Shown here one piece after another: positions 1 through 8,503 of a stretch of 35,096 nucleotides of DNA. Below the pieces are notes generated by a model. The model did not search any database. It was not told where the DNA came from and saw nothing but the letters and a program-made list of their open reading frames with translations. The first letter of the stretch is position 1. The number at the start of each line of letters is the position of its first letter. This DNA is from Terriglobales bacterium. GTDB lineage: Bacteria; Acidobacteriota; Terriglobia; Terriglobales; Acidobacteriaceae. Location: the NCBI GenBank assembly GCA_025980765.1, contig JAICXB010000038.1, positions 1-35,096 of the forward strand, written 5' to 3'. The translations under genes were made by a program, and so were the position numbers.

Positions 1-189
1 ACGCAGCCAGTCGGCTTCCTCCATGCGATGGAGCGCCGGATATAACGAGCCCTCCTCCACACGCAAAGCATCGTCCGAGATCTCTTGAATGGCCGTCATG
101 ATGGCATAGCCGTGGAGGGGAGAGCGGTGAAACAGAATTTTCAAGATCAGCAGATCGAGCGCACCCTGCAATGTGTCAGGTTTGGGCAT
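1..189 (-). CDS. PadR-family transcriptional repressor, N-terminal part (cut by window edge)
   Basis: The reverse strand reads from an ATG at 189 for 63 codons to the window edge with no stop, so the C-terminus is missing. The product begins MPKPDTLQGALDLLILKIL and continues through HGYAIM and EEGSLYPALHRMEEADWL. This is the PadR winged-helix DNA-binding domain, with the conserved HGY and SLYPALHRLE motifs. PadR proteins of this short form (about 110 residues) repress their own gene and neighbouring transporters. In Acidobacteria they are strongly expanded and usually sit next to a large permease, which here would lie beyond the left edge (inference). An 18-bp near-palindrome 19 bp upstream of the start is the likely operator. 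The gene is divergent from the RND operon, so it could also control that operon. Confidence 0.93.
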   Translation of the reverse strand, partial: MPKPDTLQGALDLLILKILFHRSPLHGYAIMTAIQEISDDALRVEEGSLYPALHRMEEADWLR

Positions 190-595
190 ACCAGGCTGTT
201 TGTCGACTACTAAGACGTCTAAGTATGGCACTGGTTAGCTGGCTTGAGGAAGAAAGTTTTGGAAGTAGCCGGTTGGTTTTGTGGATTGAGCTTGGGAAGT
301 GGGATCGGCTTTATCCAGCCGCCAGAGTTGGCCTGTTCTTGGCGTCCTTGCACACCAATCGAGCACCGGATTCCGAACCCCAGACATTAACAAAACTTAA
401 CTTCCTGCAATCATTGCATTTGTTACGACTTTTAGTTGGGCTGAGCGTCTAAGAGATAGGAGTGCAGCCGCTGTTATCTCCGGCTAGAGTCTGAGTCCCC
501 CGATCTTGTTCCCCGGAAACAACCCAGAGGGCGCGCGATCAATCGCAAATGCTGTACATTGATTGGTTTTGCCCTGTGACCGGGCCGAGTTAGAG
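190..595. other. Divergent intergenic region between padR and the RND operon
   Basis: This 406-bp gap separates two divergent transcription units. It contains the PadR operator candidate (208-225) and a second copy of the octamer CGTCTAAG at 446-453, a half-site also present in that operator. An open frame at 171-452 has no recognisable protein character and starts inside padR on the opposite strand, so no gene is called. No convincing -35/-10 pair for the RND operon could be picked out. Confidence 0.5.
208..225. promoter_or_regulatory. Candidate PadR operator, 18-bp near-palindrome
   Basis: TACTAAGACGTCTAAGTA has a perfect 8-bp core (AGACGTCT, 213-220) and four further matching outer pairs. 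Only the pair next to the core (A/A) is mismatched. It lies 19 bp upstream of the padR start codon on that gene's own side. Dimeric winged-helix PadR repressors bind such inverted repeats, so autoregulation is the natural reading. Binding itself is inferred. Confidence 0.6.
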
Positions 596-1903
596 ATGCC
601 GCAAGAGCTTACAAAATCGCCAGAGGTTCACGATCCAGAACTGGATCGGCCGGTTCCGCCCATGCGGCCGAATCGCAAGCCAGTCATTTGGATCATTGTC
701 ATTTTAGTCATTCTTGTAATCGCTTTTATGGTTTACCGCCGCCGCAGCGCGCAATATCCCAATGCGGCCCAAGCCCAGAATCAGGCTCAAGGACATCGCG
801 GCGGACGCGGGGGGCGGGGCGGTCCGGCTGGACCAGTTCCGGTCGCGGTGGCTCCAGTTCAGCAGCGGAACGTGCCCGTATATCTGGAAGGACTCGGCAA
901 CGCTCAGGCGTACTACACGGTCACGGTACACAGCCGCGTGGATGGCCAATTGATGAAGGTCAACTTCCGCGAAGGCCAGCAGGTGCACAAGGGCGAGGAG
1001 TTGGCCCTGATCGATCCGCGTCCGTATGAGGCGGCGCTGAACCAGACGGAAGCCGCGAAATACAAAGATCAGGCGAACTTGGAAAACGCGCAACGCGACC
1101 TGCAGCGCTATGCCGATCTGTATAAGCAGGGGGTGATCGCGCAACAGCAATACAACACGCAGGAATCGCTGGTGGCCCAGGATGAAGGCGCGGTCCGCTC
1201 CGACGACGCGCAGATCAATAATGCGAAGCTGAATCTTACCTACTGCCACATCATCGCGCCGATTGACGGAAAAATCGGCCTGCGGCTGGTCGATCCGGGG
1301 AACATGGTGCACGCTTCCGACCAGAACGGACTGCTGGTAATCACGCAGCTTCAGCCTATTGCGGTGCTGTTCACATTGCCAGAAGACAACCTGCAAAGCG
1401 TACAGCAGCACATGCATAGCGGACCGCCGCTGGTGGTACAAGCCTGGAGCCGCGACGATACCCAGCAGATCGCGACCGGGCGTCTGGAAACCATTGACAA
1501 TCAGATTGATCCCAATACGGGAACGTTCCGGCTCAAAGCGGTCTTCGATAACCGCGACAGCGCGCTTTATCCTAACCAGTTCGTCAATGCGCGATTGCAA
1601 GTTGAAGTCCAGAAGAACGCCCTCACGATTCCGGCCGCCGCGATTCAGCGTGGTGCGCAGGGCACGTATGTGTACACCGTGAAACAGGACAAGAGCGTTG
1701 AAACCCGGCCAGTGACAGTCGGGTTCACGGAGGGAACGCTGGTAGTAATCGATAAAGGCCTGAATGCCGGCGATGAGGTAGTCACCGATGGCCAGGAGAA
1801 GCTCCAGCCCGGCGAGAAAGTTGAGCCGCAGCTCAAGTCGCCTCCGGGCAAAGTCGGGCCTACCGACCAGGAAATGGGAGCTACGCCCGGTACTGGAGCA
1901 TGA
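596..1903 (+). CDS. mdtA: RND efflux periplasmic adaptor (membrane fusion protein), MdtA-like
   Basis: This adaptor should link an inner-membrane RND pump to an outer-membrane channel across the periplasm. The 435-residue product has a short cytoplasmic N-terminus, one membrane segment at about residues 30-47 ([19 protein letters not shown]) and a Gly/Arg-rich linker at about 66-80. The classical MFP fold follows: the lipoyl half ([20 protein letters not shown]), an alpha-helical hairpin, the second lipoyl half ([20 protein letters not shown]) and beta-barrel/membrane-proximal domains ([25 protein letters not shown]). The ATG at 596 is preferred to an in-frame TTG at 563 because the membrane segment then follows a normal-length N-terminus; no strong ribosome site decides it. 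The stop overlaps the next start (ATGA), indicating translational coupling. The substrate is unknown; MdtABC pumps export drugs, bile salts and novobiocin in enterobacteria. Confidence 0.94.
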   Translation: MPQELTKSPEVHDPELDRPVPPMRPNRKPVIWIIVILVILVIAFMVYRRRSAQYPNAAQAQNQAQGHRGGRGGRGGPAGPVPVAVAPVQQRNVPVYLEGLGNAQAYYTVTVHSRVDGQLMKVNFREGQQVHKGEELALIDPRPYEAALNQTEAAKYKDQANLENAQRDLQRYADLYKQGVIAQQQYNTQESLVAQDEGAVRSDDAQINNAKLNLTYCHIIAPIDGKIGLRLVDPGNMVHASDQNGLLVITQLQPIAVLFTLPEDNLQSVQQHMHSGPPLVVQAWSRDDTQQIATGRLETIDNQIDPNTGTFRLKAVFDNRDSALYPNQFVNARLQVEVQKNALTIPAAAIQRGAQGTYVYTVKQDKSVETRPVTVGFTEGTLVVIDKGLNAGDEVVTDGQEKLQPGEKVEPQLKSPPGKVGPTDQEMGATPGTGA

Positions 1904-4900
1904 ACCCGTCTCGCATCTTCATCCTGCGGCCGGTCGCGACCTCGCTGCTGATGGTCGGCATAATGCTGGCCGGCATCGTCGCGTATCGGCAGTTGCCTGT
2001 TTCCGCTTTGCCGCAGGTGGACTACCCGACCATCGAAATTATTACGTTTTATCCGGGCGCCAGCCCGGATGTGATGACTTCCTCGGTCACCGCTCCGATG
2101 GAGCGGCAATTTGGCGAGATTCCCGGGTTGACCCAGATGACCTCCACCAGTTCCTACGGTGGCTCGCTCATTACCCTGCAATTCGACCTGAATCAGAACA
2201 TTGATGTTGCCGAGCAGGAAGTGCAGGCGGCAATCAACTCGGCCGCAACCTACTTGCCTCGAGACCTCCCCAATCCTCCCATTTACAGCAAGGTCAACCC
2301 GGCCGACACGCCGATTCTCACCCTGGCGCTTACATCCAAAGAACTGCCCTTGAGCAGAGTGGAAGACCTGGCAGATACCACGCTGGCACAAAAGATTTCC
2401 CAATTGCCCGGTGTGGGACTGGTCACGATCAGCGGTGGACAAAAGCCGGCGGTTCGCATTCAAGCGAACCCGACAGCGCTGGCTTCGTACGGCCTCAGTC
2501 TTGAAGACCTGCGCAGTGGGTTGGCGTCTGCCAACACCGATCAGGCCAAAGGCAATCTGCAAGGGCCGCAGCAGTCATTTTCGATCGGCGCTAACGATCA
2601 GATTTATTCCGGCGCCGATTACATGCCGATCATCATTGCGTACCACAACGGCGCTCCGGTGCGTGTGCAGGATGTAGCTACGGTCGTCGATGGGGTTGAA
2701 AATAATCAGCAGGCTGCCTGGATGGCGGTGCGGGGTCCGCAGAATTCCTCCACGATCTCTCCAGCGGTAATCGTGAATGTGCAGCGGCAGCCGGGCGCGA
2801 ACATCATCAGCGTGGTCGATCGCATTCAAAAGCTGCTGCCGCAGTTGAATGCCTCGTTGCCGCCGACGGTAAAGGTGACAGGGCTTACCGATCGCACCAT
2901 TACTATCCGAGCTTCCGTCAAGGATGTGGAATTCGAGTTGATGCTGACCATCGCGCTGGTGGTGATGGTGATCTTCGTTTTTCTGCGCCACGTGGCAGCG
3001 ACCATTATTCCCAGTGTGGCGGTGCCGTTGTCGATTGTCGGCACTTTCGGCGTGATGTACCTGCTCGGCTATTCGCTCGATAACCTGTCGCTGATGGCTC
3101 TCACTATCTCGACAGGTTTTGTTGTGGACGATGCCATCGTCATGATCGAGAACATCGATCGCTTCATCGAAGAAGGGCATCCGCCTCTGGAAGCGGCGTT
3201 GATGGGCTCGAAGCAGATCGGCTTCACCATTGTTTCGTTGACGGTGTCTCTCATCGCGGTGCTGATCCCGCTGCTGTTTATGGGAGACATCGTGGGCCGG
3301 CTCTTCCGCGAGTTTGCTGTCACGCTGAGCGTCACCATTCTGGTTTCTGCATTCGTCTCCCTGACGCTCACCCCGATGATGTCAGCCCGATTGCTGAAGA
3401 AGAGCGACACGGCGCGTGAAGGTTGGTTCTACCGAACGTCGGAGCGCTGGTTCCAGCGCATTATCTCTGAGTACGGCAGGACCTTGCAGTTTGTCCTGCG
3501 ACATCAGCCCACCACGCTGCTGATCACCATCGGCACGCTTGTGCTCACGATCTTTCTCTATATCGTCGTACCGAAAGGGTTTTTCCCAGTACAGGACACG
3601 GGCGTGATCCTCGGCATTACGGAGGCTCCGGAGACGGCTTCGTTTCAATCGATGGCCGAGAGGCAGCAGAGGATCGCTCAGGTGGTGATGCAGGATCCCG
3701 ATGTTGCCAGCTTATCGTCGTTCATTGGAGTGGATGGCACAAACATGACGCCGAATGTCGGCCGCGTCCAGATCAATCTCACTCCGCGTGACGACCGCAG
3801 CGCTACTGCCGACGAAATCATTCGCCGCCTGCAGCCCAAAGTGGCACAGGTGGAGGGAATGACACTGTACATGCAGCCTGTGCAGGACATCACCGTCGAG
3901 AACCGCGTGAGCCGCACGCAGTACCAATACACGCTCGAAGATGCCAGCGGACAGGAATTGGCCGAATGGGTGCCGAAGATCATGGACAAGCTGCGTACGC
4001 TTCCGGAGCTGCGCGACGTGGCCAGCGATCAGGGGACCGGCAGCCTCGAAGCCGACCTTGTGGTCGATCGGGATACTGCGTCGCGGCTGGGAGTGACGCC
4101 GCAGATGATCGACGATACGCTTTACGACGCCTTTGGCCAGCGCCTGGTCTCGACCATCTTCACCCAGTTGAATCAATATCACGTGGTGCTGGAAGCGCAG
4201 CCGAGGTTTCAACTCTCTCCCGACGATCTGAACAATATCTACGTGCACGCTTCGCCCGGTGGAACGTCGGCATCCAGCGGCGGCGGGATCGGACCGCCAA
4301 CGGTTGGAGCGGCGGCCGTCGGTCAGGCGAACTCGTCGGCTTCGTCATCCTCGAGCTCCAGTCCGAGTTCCAGCGCTAGTTCATTTCCCGTGTTCACAGC
4401 GCAGGCAGCGGGACGCTCGCAGATCATTCCGCTCAGCGCCTTCGCTCACATCGAAACCAAGACCACTCCTATCGCGATTTATCACCAGGGACAATTCCCG
4501 GTCTCCACCATCTCATTCAATCTCGCTCCGGGATCGTCTCTCGGCGAAGCCACGCAGGAGATCGACGCCGCCGGCGCGGCAATTGGAATTCCTGCCAGCA
4601 TTCATCCCAGCTTCCAGGGCACTGCGGCCGTATTTAAAAGCTCGCTCGCGAATGAGCCGTACCTGATCCTGGCCGCTCTCATTACCGTTTACATCGTGCT
4701 GGGGGTGCTTTATGAAAGCTACGTTCACCCCATCACGATTCTTTCCACTCTGCCTTCCGCCGGGGTGGGCGCGATTCTTGCCCTGCTGATCTTCCACATG
4801 GACCTTGGGGTGGTCGCGCTCATCGGCATCATCCTGCTGATCGGCATTGTGAAGAAGAACGCCATTATGATGATTGACTTTGCGCTCGAAGCGGAGCGCG

Positions 4901-5196
4901 AGCATGGCAAGCCTCCGGAGGAAGCAATCTACCAGGCCTGCCTGCTTCGCTTCCGTCCCATCATGATGACGACTTTTGCGGCGCTCTTCGGAGGCTTGCC
5001 GCTGGCGCTGGGCGGCGGCACTGGCTCTGAGCTGCGCCATCCGCTGGGCGTGACCATCGTCGGCGGCCTACTGGTGAGCCAGGTGCTCACCCTGTACACC
5101 ACGCCGGTCGTCTATCTGTATTTCGACCGTCTGGCGCGGCGAATGAGCCGTTTCCAAATTGGGAATCCGGTGGAAGCGCCGGCAGGGGCTGATTAA
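1900..5196 (+). CDS. mdtB: RND efflux permease, MdtB-like, with Ser-rich insertion
   Basis: This is a proton-driven inner-membrane RND transporter subunit of 1098 residues, longer than the usual 1040. The family signatures are present: the N-terminal [12 protein letters not shown] membrane start, the TM4 motif with the proton-relay pair Asp410-Asp411 ([16 protein letters not shown]), the TM5-6 block ending [17 protein letters not shown], and the C-terminal [19 protein letters not shown] containing the TM10 lysine. Residues about 786-840 form a Gly/Ser/Ala-rich stretch absent from the neighbouring paralogue. Both flanks stay in frame and align with the paralogue (IYVHAS before, IPLSAFAH after), so it is an in-frame insertion rather than a frameshift. 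Its start overlaps the adaptor stop by 4 bp. In MdtABC systems two different permeases form one heterotrimer, and the adjacent gene would be the partner. Confidence 0.95.
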   Translation: MNPSRIFILRPVATSLLMVGIMLAGIVAYRQLPVSALPQVDYPTIEIITFYPGASPDVMTSSVTAPMERQFGEIPGLTQMTSTSSYGGSLITLQFDLNQNIDVAEQEVQAAINSAATYLPRDLPNPPIYSKVNPADTPILTLALTSKELPLSRVEDLADTTLAQKISQLPGVGLVTISGGQKPAVRIQANPTALASYGLSLEDLRSGLASANTDQAKGNLQGPQQSFSIGANDQIYSGADYMPIIIAYHNGAPVRVQDVATVVDGVENNQQAAWMAVRGPQNSSTISPAVIVNVQRQPGANIISVVDRIQKLLPQLNASLPPTVKVTGLTDRTITIRASVKDVEFELMLTIALVVMVIFVFLRHVAATIIPSVAVPLSIVGTFGVMYLLGYSLDNLSLMALTISTGFVVDDAIVMIENIDRFIEEGHPPLEAALMGSKQIGFTIVSLTVSLIAVLIPLLFMGDIVGRLFREFAVTLSVTILVSAFVSLTLTPMMSARLLKKSDTAREGWFYRTSERWFQRIISEYGRTLQFVLRHQPTTLLITIGTLVLTIFLYIVVPKGFFPVQDTGVILGITEAPETASFQSMAERQQRIAQVVMQDPDVASLSSFIGVDGTNMTPNVGRVQINLTPRDDRSATADEIIRRLQPKVAQVEGMTLYMQPVQDITVENRVSRTQYQYTLEDASGQELAEWVPKIMDKLRTLPELRDVASDQGTGSLEADLVVDRDTASRLGVTPQMIDDTLYDAFGQRLVSTIFTQLNQYHVVLEAQPRFQLSPDDLNNIYVHASPGGTSASSGGGIGPPTVGAAAVGQANSSASSSSSSSPSSSASSFPVFTAQAAGRSQIIPLSAFAHIETKTTPIAIYHQGQFPVSTISFNLAPGSSLGEATQEIDAAGAAIGIPASIHPSFQGTAAVFKSSLANEPYLILAALITVYIVLGVLYESYVHPITILSTLPSAGVGAILALLIFHMDLGVVALIGIILLIGIVKKNAIMMIDFALEAEREHGKPPEEAIYQACLLRFRPIMMTTFAALFGGLPLALGGGTGSELRHPLGVTIVGGLLVSQVLTLYTTPVVYLYFDRLARRMSRFQIGNPVEAPAGAD

Positions 5197-5261
5197 ATCT
5201 TGATTGCGAGATGGACGATGTGGGCGCACGAAGGAGTTTGCGTGGGAGCTAGGGACAGCGC

Positions 5262-8200
5262 ATGAGCATTTCCGCTCCATTTATCCGGCGGCCGGTTGGC
5301 ACTTCGCTGCTGAGCATTGCGCTTCTGCTGGCCGGCGTTCTTGCCTATACCAAGCTGCCGGTCGCGCCGCTGCCGCAGGTGGAGTTCCCCACAATTTCCG
5401 TCGGAGCCAGCCTGCCTGGAGCCAGTCCCGAGACCATGGCGTCGGCGGTGGCGACTCCGCTGGAGCGCCAGTTTGGGCGTATCGCAGGCGTCACGCAAAT
5501 GACGTCGTCCAGCAGCCTCGGATCCACCGGCATCGTTCTGCAGTTTGATTTAGACCGCAACATCGACGCTGCGGGACGCGACGTGCAGGCCGCCATCAAT
5601 GCCGCGCGCGGACAACTGCCTGCCAACTTGCCCAGCAATCCGGGATGGCGCAAAGTCAACCCCGCCGACGCTCCGGTCATGCTCATCGCCATGACCTCAG
5701 ACGTGATTCCGCGGCCGCAAATGTACGACCTCGCCGACTCGATCCTGGCGCAGAAACTGGCGCAAGTCGAAGGAGTGGGACAGGTTTTCGTTTGGGGCAG
5801 CTCGCGGCCGGCAGTGCGCGCCGAGGTCAATCCGCTGATGCTAAGCCAAATGGGCATTGGCATCGACGCGGTCCGCAGCGCGATCAGCGCTTCCAACGCG
5901 CACTCTGCCAAAGGCGAGATTTCCGGCCCGCAGAATGCCTATTTGCTGAACTCTAACGACCAGCTCTTCAAAGCCAGTCAGTACCAAAACCTGATTGTCA
6001 CCTCGAAAAATGGAACGCCGGTGTTTCTGCACGAGGTGGCCAGCGTTACCGACTCTGTAGAAGACGTGAACAACATGGGCTTGGCCAACGGCAAGCCCTC
6101 GGTGCTGCTGGTGATCTTTCGCCAACCGGGCGCCAACATCATTGGCACCGTCGATCGCGTGCGCGCGTTGATGCCGCAGCTCAAAGCGTCGATTCCACCC
6201 ACGGTCAATCTGGTCGTCACCGTAGACCGCACCACAACCATCCGCGCCTCCATCCATGATGTGCAGCGCAGCCTGGCGATTTCGGTTGCGCTGGTCATTC
6301 TGGTGGTGTTCCTGTTCCTGCGCAGCGGACGCGCCACCATCATTCCCAGTGTCGCCGTTCCGATGTCTCTGATCGGGACCTTTGGCGTGATGTACCTGCT
6401 GGGCTACTCGCTGGACAACCTGTCGCTGATGGCGCTCACCATCTCCACTGGATTTGTCGTGGACGATGCCATCGTTGTCATCGAAAACATTACTCGGCAC
6501 CTGGAAGCCGGCATGGCGCCCATGGCCGCCGCCTTCCTGGGAGCGAAGGAAATTGGCTTTACCGTGCTCTCGATGAGCACCTCGCTGATTGCGGTTTTCA
6601 TTCCCATTCTGATGATGGGCGGAATTGTCGGCCGGCTGTTCCGGGAGTTCGCCGTCACCCTGAGCACCGCGGTGTTGCTTTCCCTGATCATCTCGCTTAC
6701 GACCACGCCGATGCTATGCGCCAAATTCATGCGCTCGGAGCACAATCGCAAGCACGGCTGGTTCTACAACGCCGGTGAGAAAGCTTTTGCTGGGCTCCTG
6801 AAAGGCTATGAGCACAGCCTCGATTGGGTGCTCGGACATCAACCCGTTGTCCTGCTGATTACGTTTCTCACCATTTGCCTGAATGTCTATCTTTACGTCA
6901 TCGTTCCCAAAGGCTTTTTCCCGCAGCAGGATACTGGCCGCATCTCCGCTGGTGTGATCGCGCAACAGAACATCTCGTTTGACGCGATGAAGCAGAAGAT
7001 CAAGGAAATGAACGCCATCGTGATGAAGGACCCGTCGGTCGACAGCGTTACCGCGTTCACCGGGGGCCGCGGCGGTTTCAATTCGGGAAGCATGTTCATC
7101 AGCCTGAAGGATCTTGGCAAAGGCCGAAACATCTCCGCATTCCAGGTGGTGAACGAGCTGCGGCCTAAGCTCTCGCATATGCCTGGAGCCTCGCTATTCA
7201 TGGTGCCGGTGCAGGACGTCAATATCGGCGGACGCCACAGCGACGCGCAGTTCCAGTACACGCTGCAGGGCGACAATCTTCAGGACCTGCTGGAATGGGC
7301 GCCGAAGCTGCTCAACCGCATGCGCGCGCTTCCGGAGCTGCGCGACGTCAACAGCGACCAGCAGAACCATGGTCTCGAATCGACTGTGGTGATTGACCGC
7401 GATACCGCATCGCGCCTCGGGGTGACTCCCACCACGATCGATACCACGCTCTATGACGCCTTCGGCCAGCGCCAGGTCTCGGTAATGTACAGCGGCATCA
7501 ACCAGTATCACGTTGTAATGGAGGTCGATCCCAAGTACAGCAAGGGTCCAGACGCGCTGAAAAACATCTATGTCCATTCGAGCCATGGCACAGAAGTGCC
7601 GCTCAGCGCATTTGCTCATTTTGAACCTTCCGAAACCGCCATCGCCATCGCTCACCAGGGACAATTCCCCGCGGTGACGCTCTCCTTCAACCTGGCGCCG
7701 AATGTTTCTCTCGGCGCGGCAGTCACCGCACTGCAGAACCTGGAGCAAAATATGGGAATGCCGGCGACGATCCATCCGGCATTTCAGGGCACAGCCCAGG
7801 CGTACCAGGCATCTCTGCAGAGCGAGCCTATCCTGATCCTCATCGCGCTCGGGGTCGTCTATATCGTTTTGGGAATTTTGTACGAGAGTACCGTCCATCC
7901 CATTACGATTCTGTCCACCCTGCCGTCGGCGGGAGTGGGGGCCCTGATTTTTCTGCTCTTCACCCGCACCGAATTCACCGTGATTGCCATGATCGGCATC
8001 ATCCTGCTGATCGGCATTGTGAAGAAGAACGCCATCATGATGATCGATTTTGCCTTACAAGCCGAGCGCCTGGAAGGTAAGGACTCGCTGGCCGCTGTGC
8101 GCGAAGCCTGTCTGCTGCGCTTCCGTCCCATCATGATGACGACCATGGCGGCGATGTTTGGCGCGTTGCCGCTGGCCATCAGCAGCGGCACCGGCAGCGA

Positions 8201-8375
8201 GTTGCGCCAACCGCTGGGGATCAGCATTGTCGGCGGCCTGCTGGTGAGCCAAGCCCTGACCCTCTACACGACCCCGGTGATCTATCTCTATCTCGACCGC
8301 TTCCGCCTGCGTATGAGTGCCCGCTTGCACAGGCTGCGTCCCTCGCGTCCGCTGCCTGCCCCACAAGGGGATTGA
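5262..8375 (+). CDS. mdtC: RND efflux permease, MdtC-like
   Basis: This is the second RND permease of the operon, 1037 residues, the standard family length. It starts MSISAPFIRRPVGTSLLSIA, with a purine-rich AGGGA about 12 bases upstream. It has the TM4 pair Asp401-Asp402 ([16 protein letters not shown]), the [14 protein letters not shown] block and [22 protein letters not shown] near the C-terminus. Similarity to the preceding gene runs along its whole length, so the two arose by duplication, as in MdtB/MdtC. The 65-bp gap between them has no terminator-like structure, supporting one transcript. No TolC-like outer-membrane factor follows. After the stop there is only a short AT-rich 12-bp palindrome (8376-8387) and then the unrelated peptidase gene. 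Confidence 0.95.
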   Translation: MSISAPFIRRPVGTSLLSIALLLAGVLAYTKLPVAPLPQVEFPTISVGASLPGASPETMASAVATPLERQFGRIAGVTQMTSSSSLGSTGIVLQFDLDRNIDAAGRDVQAAINAARGQLPANLPSNPGWRKVNPADAPVMLIAMTSDVIPRPQMYDLADSILAQKLAQVEGVGQVFVWGSSRPAVRAEVNPLMLSQMGIGIDAVRSAISASNAHSAKGEISGPQNAYLLNSNDQLFKASQYQNLIVTSKNGTPVFLHEVASVTDSVEDVNNMGLANGKPSVLLVIFRQPGANIIGTVDRVRALMPQLKASIPPTVNLVVTVDRTTTIRASIHDVQRSLAISVALVILVVFLFLRSGRATIIPSVAVPMSLIGTFGVMYLLGYSLDNLSLMALTISTGFVVDDAIVVIENITRHLEAGMAPMAAAFLGAKEIGFTVLSMSTSLIAVFIPILMMGGIVGRLFREFAVTLSTAVLLSLIISLTTTPMLCAKFMRSEHNRKHGWFYNAGEKAFAGLLKGYEHSLDWVLGHQPVVLLITFLTICLNVYLYVIVPKGFFPQQDTGRISAGVIAQQNISFDAMKQKIKEMNAIVMKDPSVDSVTAFTGGRGGFNSGSMFISLKDLGKGRNISAFQVVNELRPKLSHMPGASLFMVPVQDVNIGGRHSDAQFQYTLQGDNLQDLLEWAPKLLNRMRALPELRDVNSDQQNHGLESTVVIDRDTASRLGVTPTTIDTTLYDAFGQRQVSVMYSGINQYHVVMEVDPKYSKGPDALKNIYVHSSHGTEVPLSAFAHFEPSETAIAIAHQGQFPAVTLSFNLAPNVSLGAAVTALQNLEQNMGMPATIHPAFQGTAQAYQASLQSEPILILIALGVVYIVLGILYESTVHPITILSTLPSAGVGALIFLLFTRTEFTVIAMIGIILLIGIVKKNAIMMIDFALQAERLEGKDSLAAVREACLLRFRPIMMTTMAAMFGALPLAISSGTGSELRQPLGISIVGGLLVSQALTLYTTPVIYLYLDRFRLRMSARLHRLRPSRPLPAPQGD

Positions 8376-8503
8376 CACAATTTTGTGATTTCGCGATTTG
8401 AAAATAACGAGATTACCCGATCGCGAATCTCCCTTCGGGCTCTCCGTGTCTCCTTGTTAAAGAGGATTGGTTTTCTTGTCTGCAGTCTGCTAAAACGTTG
8501 CGC

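Noticed and set aside
171..452. 93-residue open frame between padR and the RND operon
   Set aside because: It starts inside padR on the opposite strand, has no ribosome site and no domain or leader; its composition fits non-coding DNA.
4255..4419. Frameshift or sequencing artefact in the MdtB-like permease
   Set aside because: Both flanks align in the same frame with the paralogue, so the extra residues are an in-frame insertion.
8376..8387. Terminator after the RND operon (CACAATTTTGTG)
   Set aside because: The stem is only 5 bp and AT-rich with no following T-run, too weak to call.
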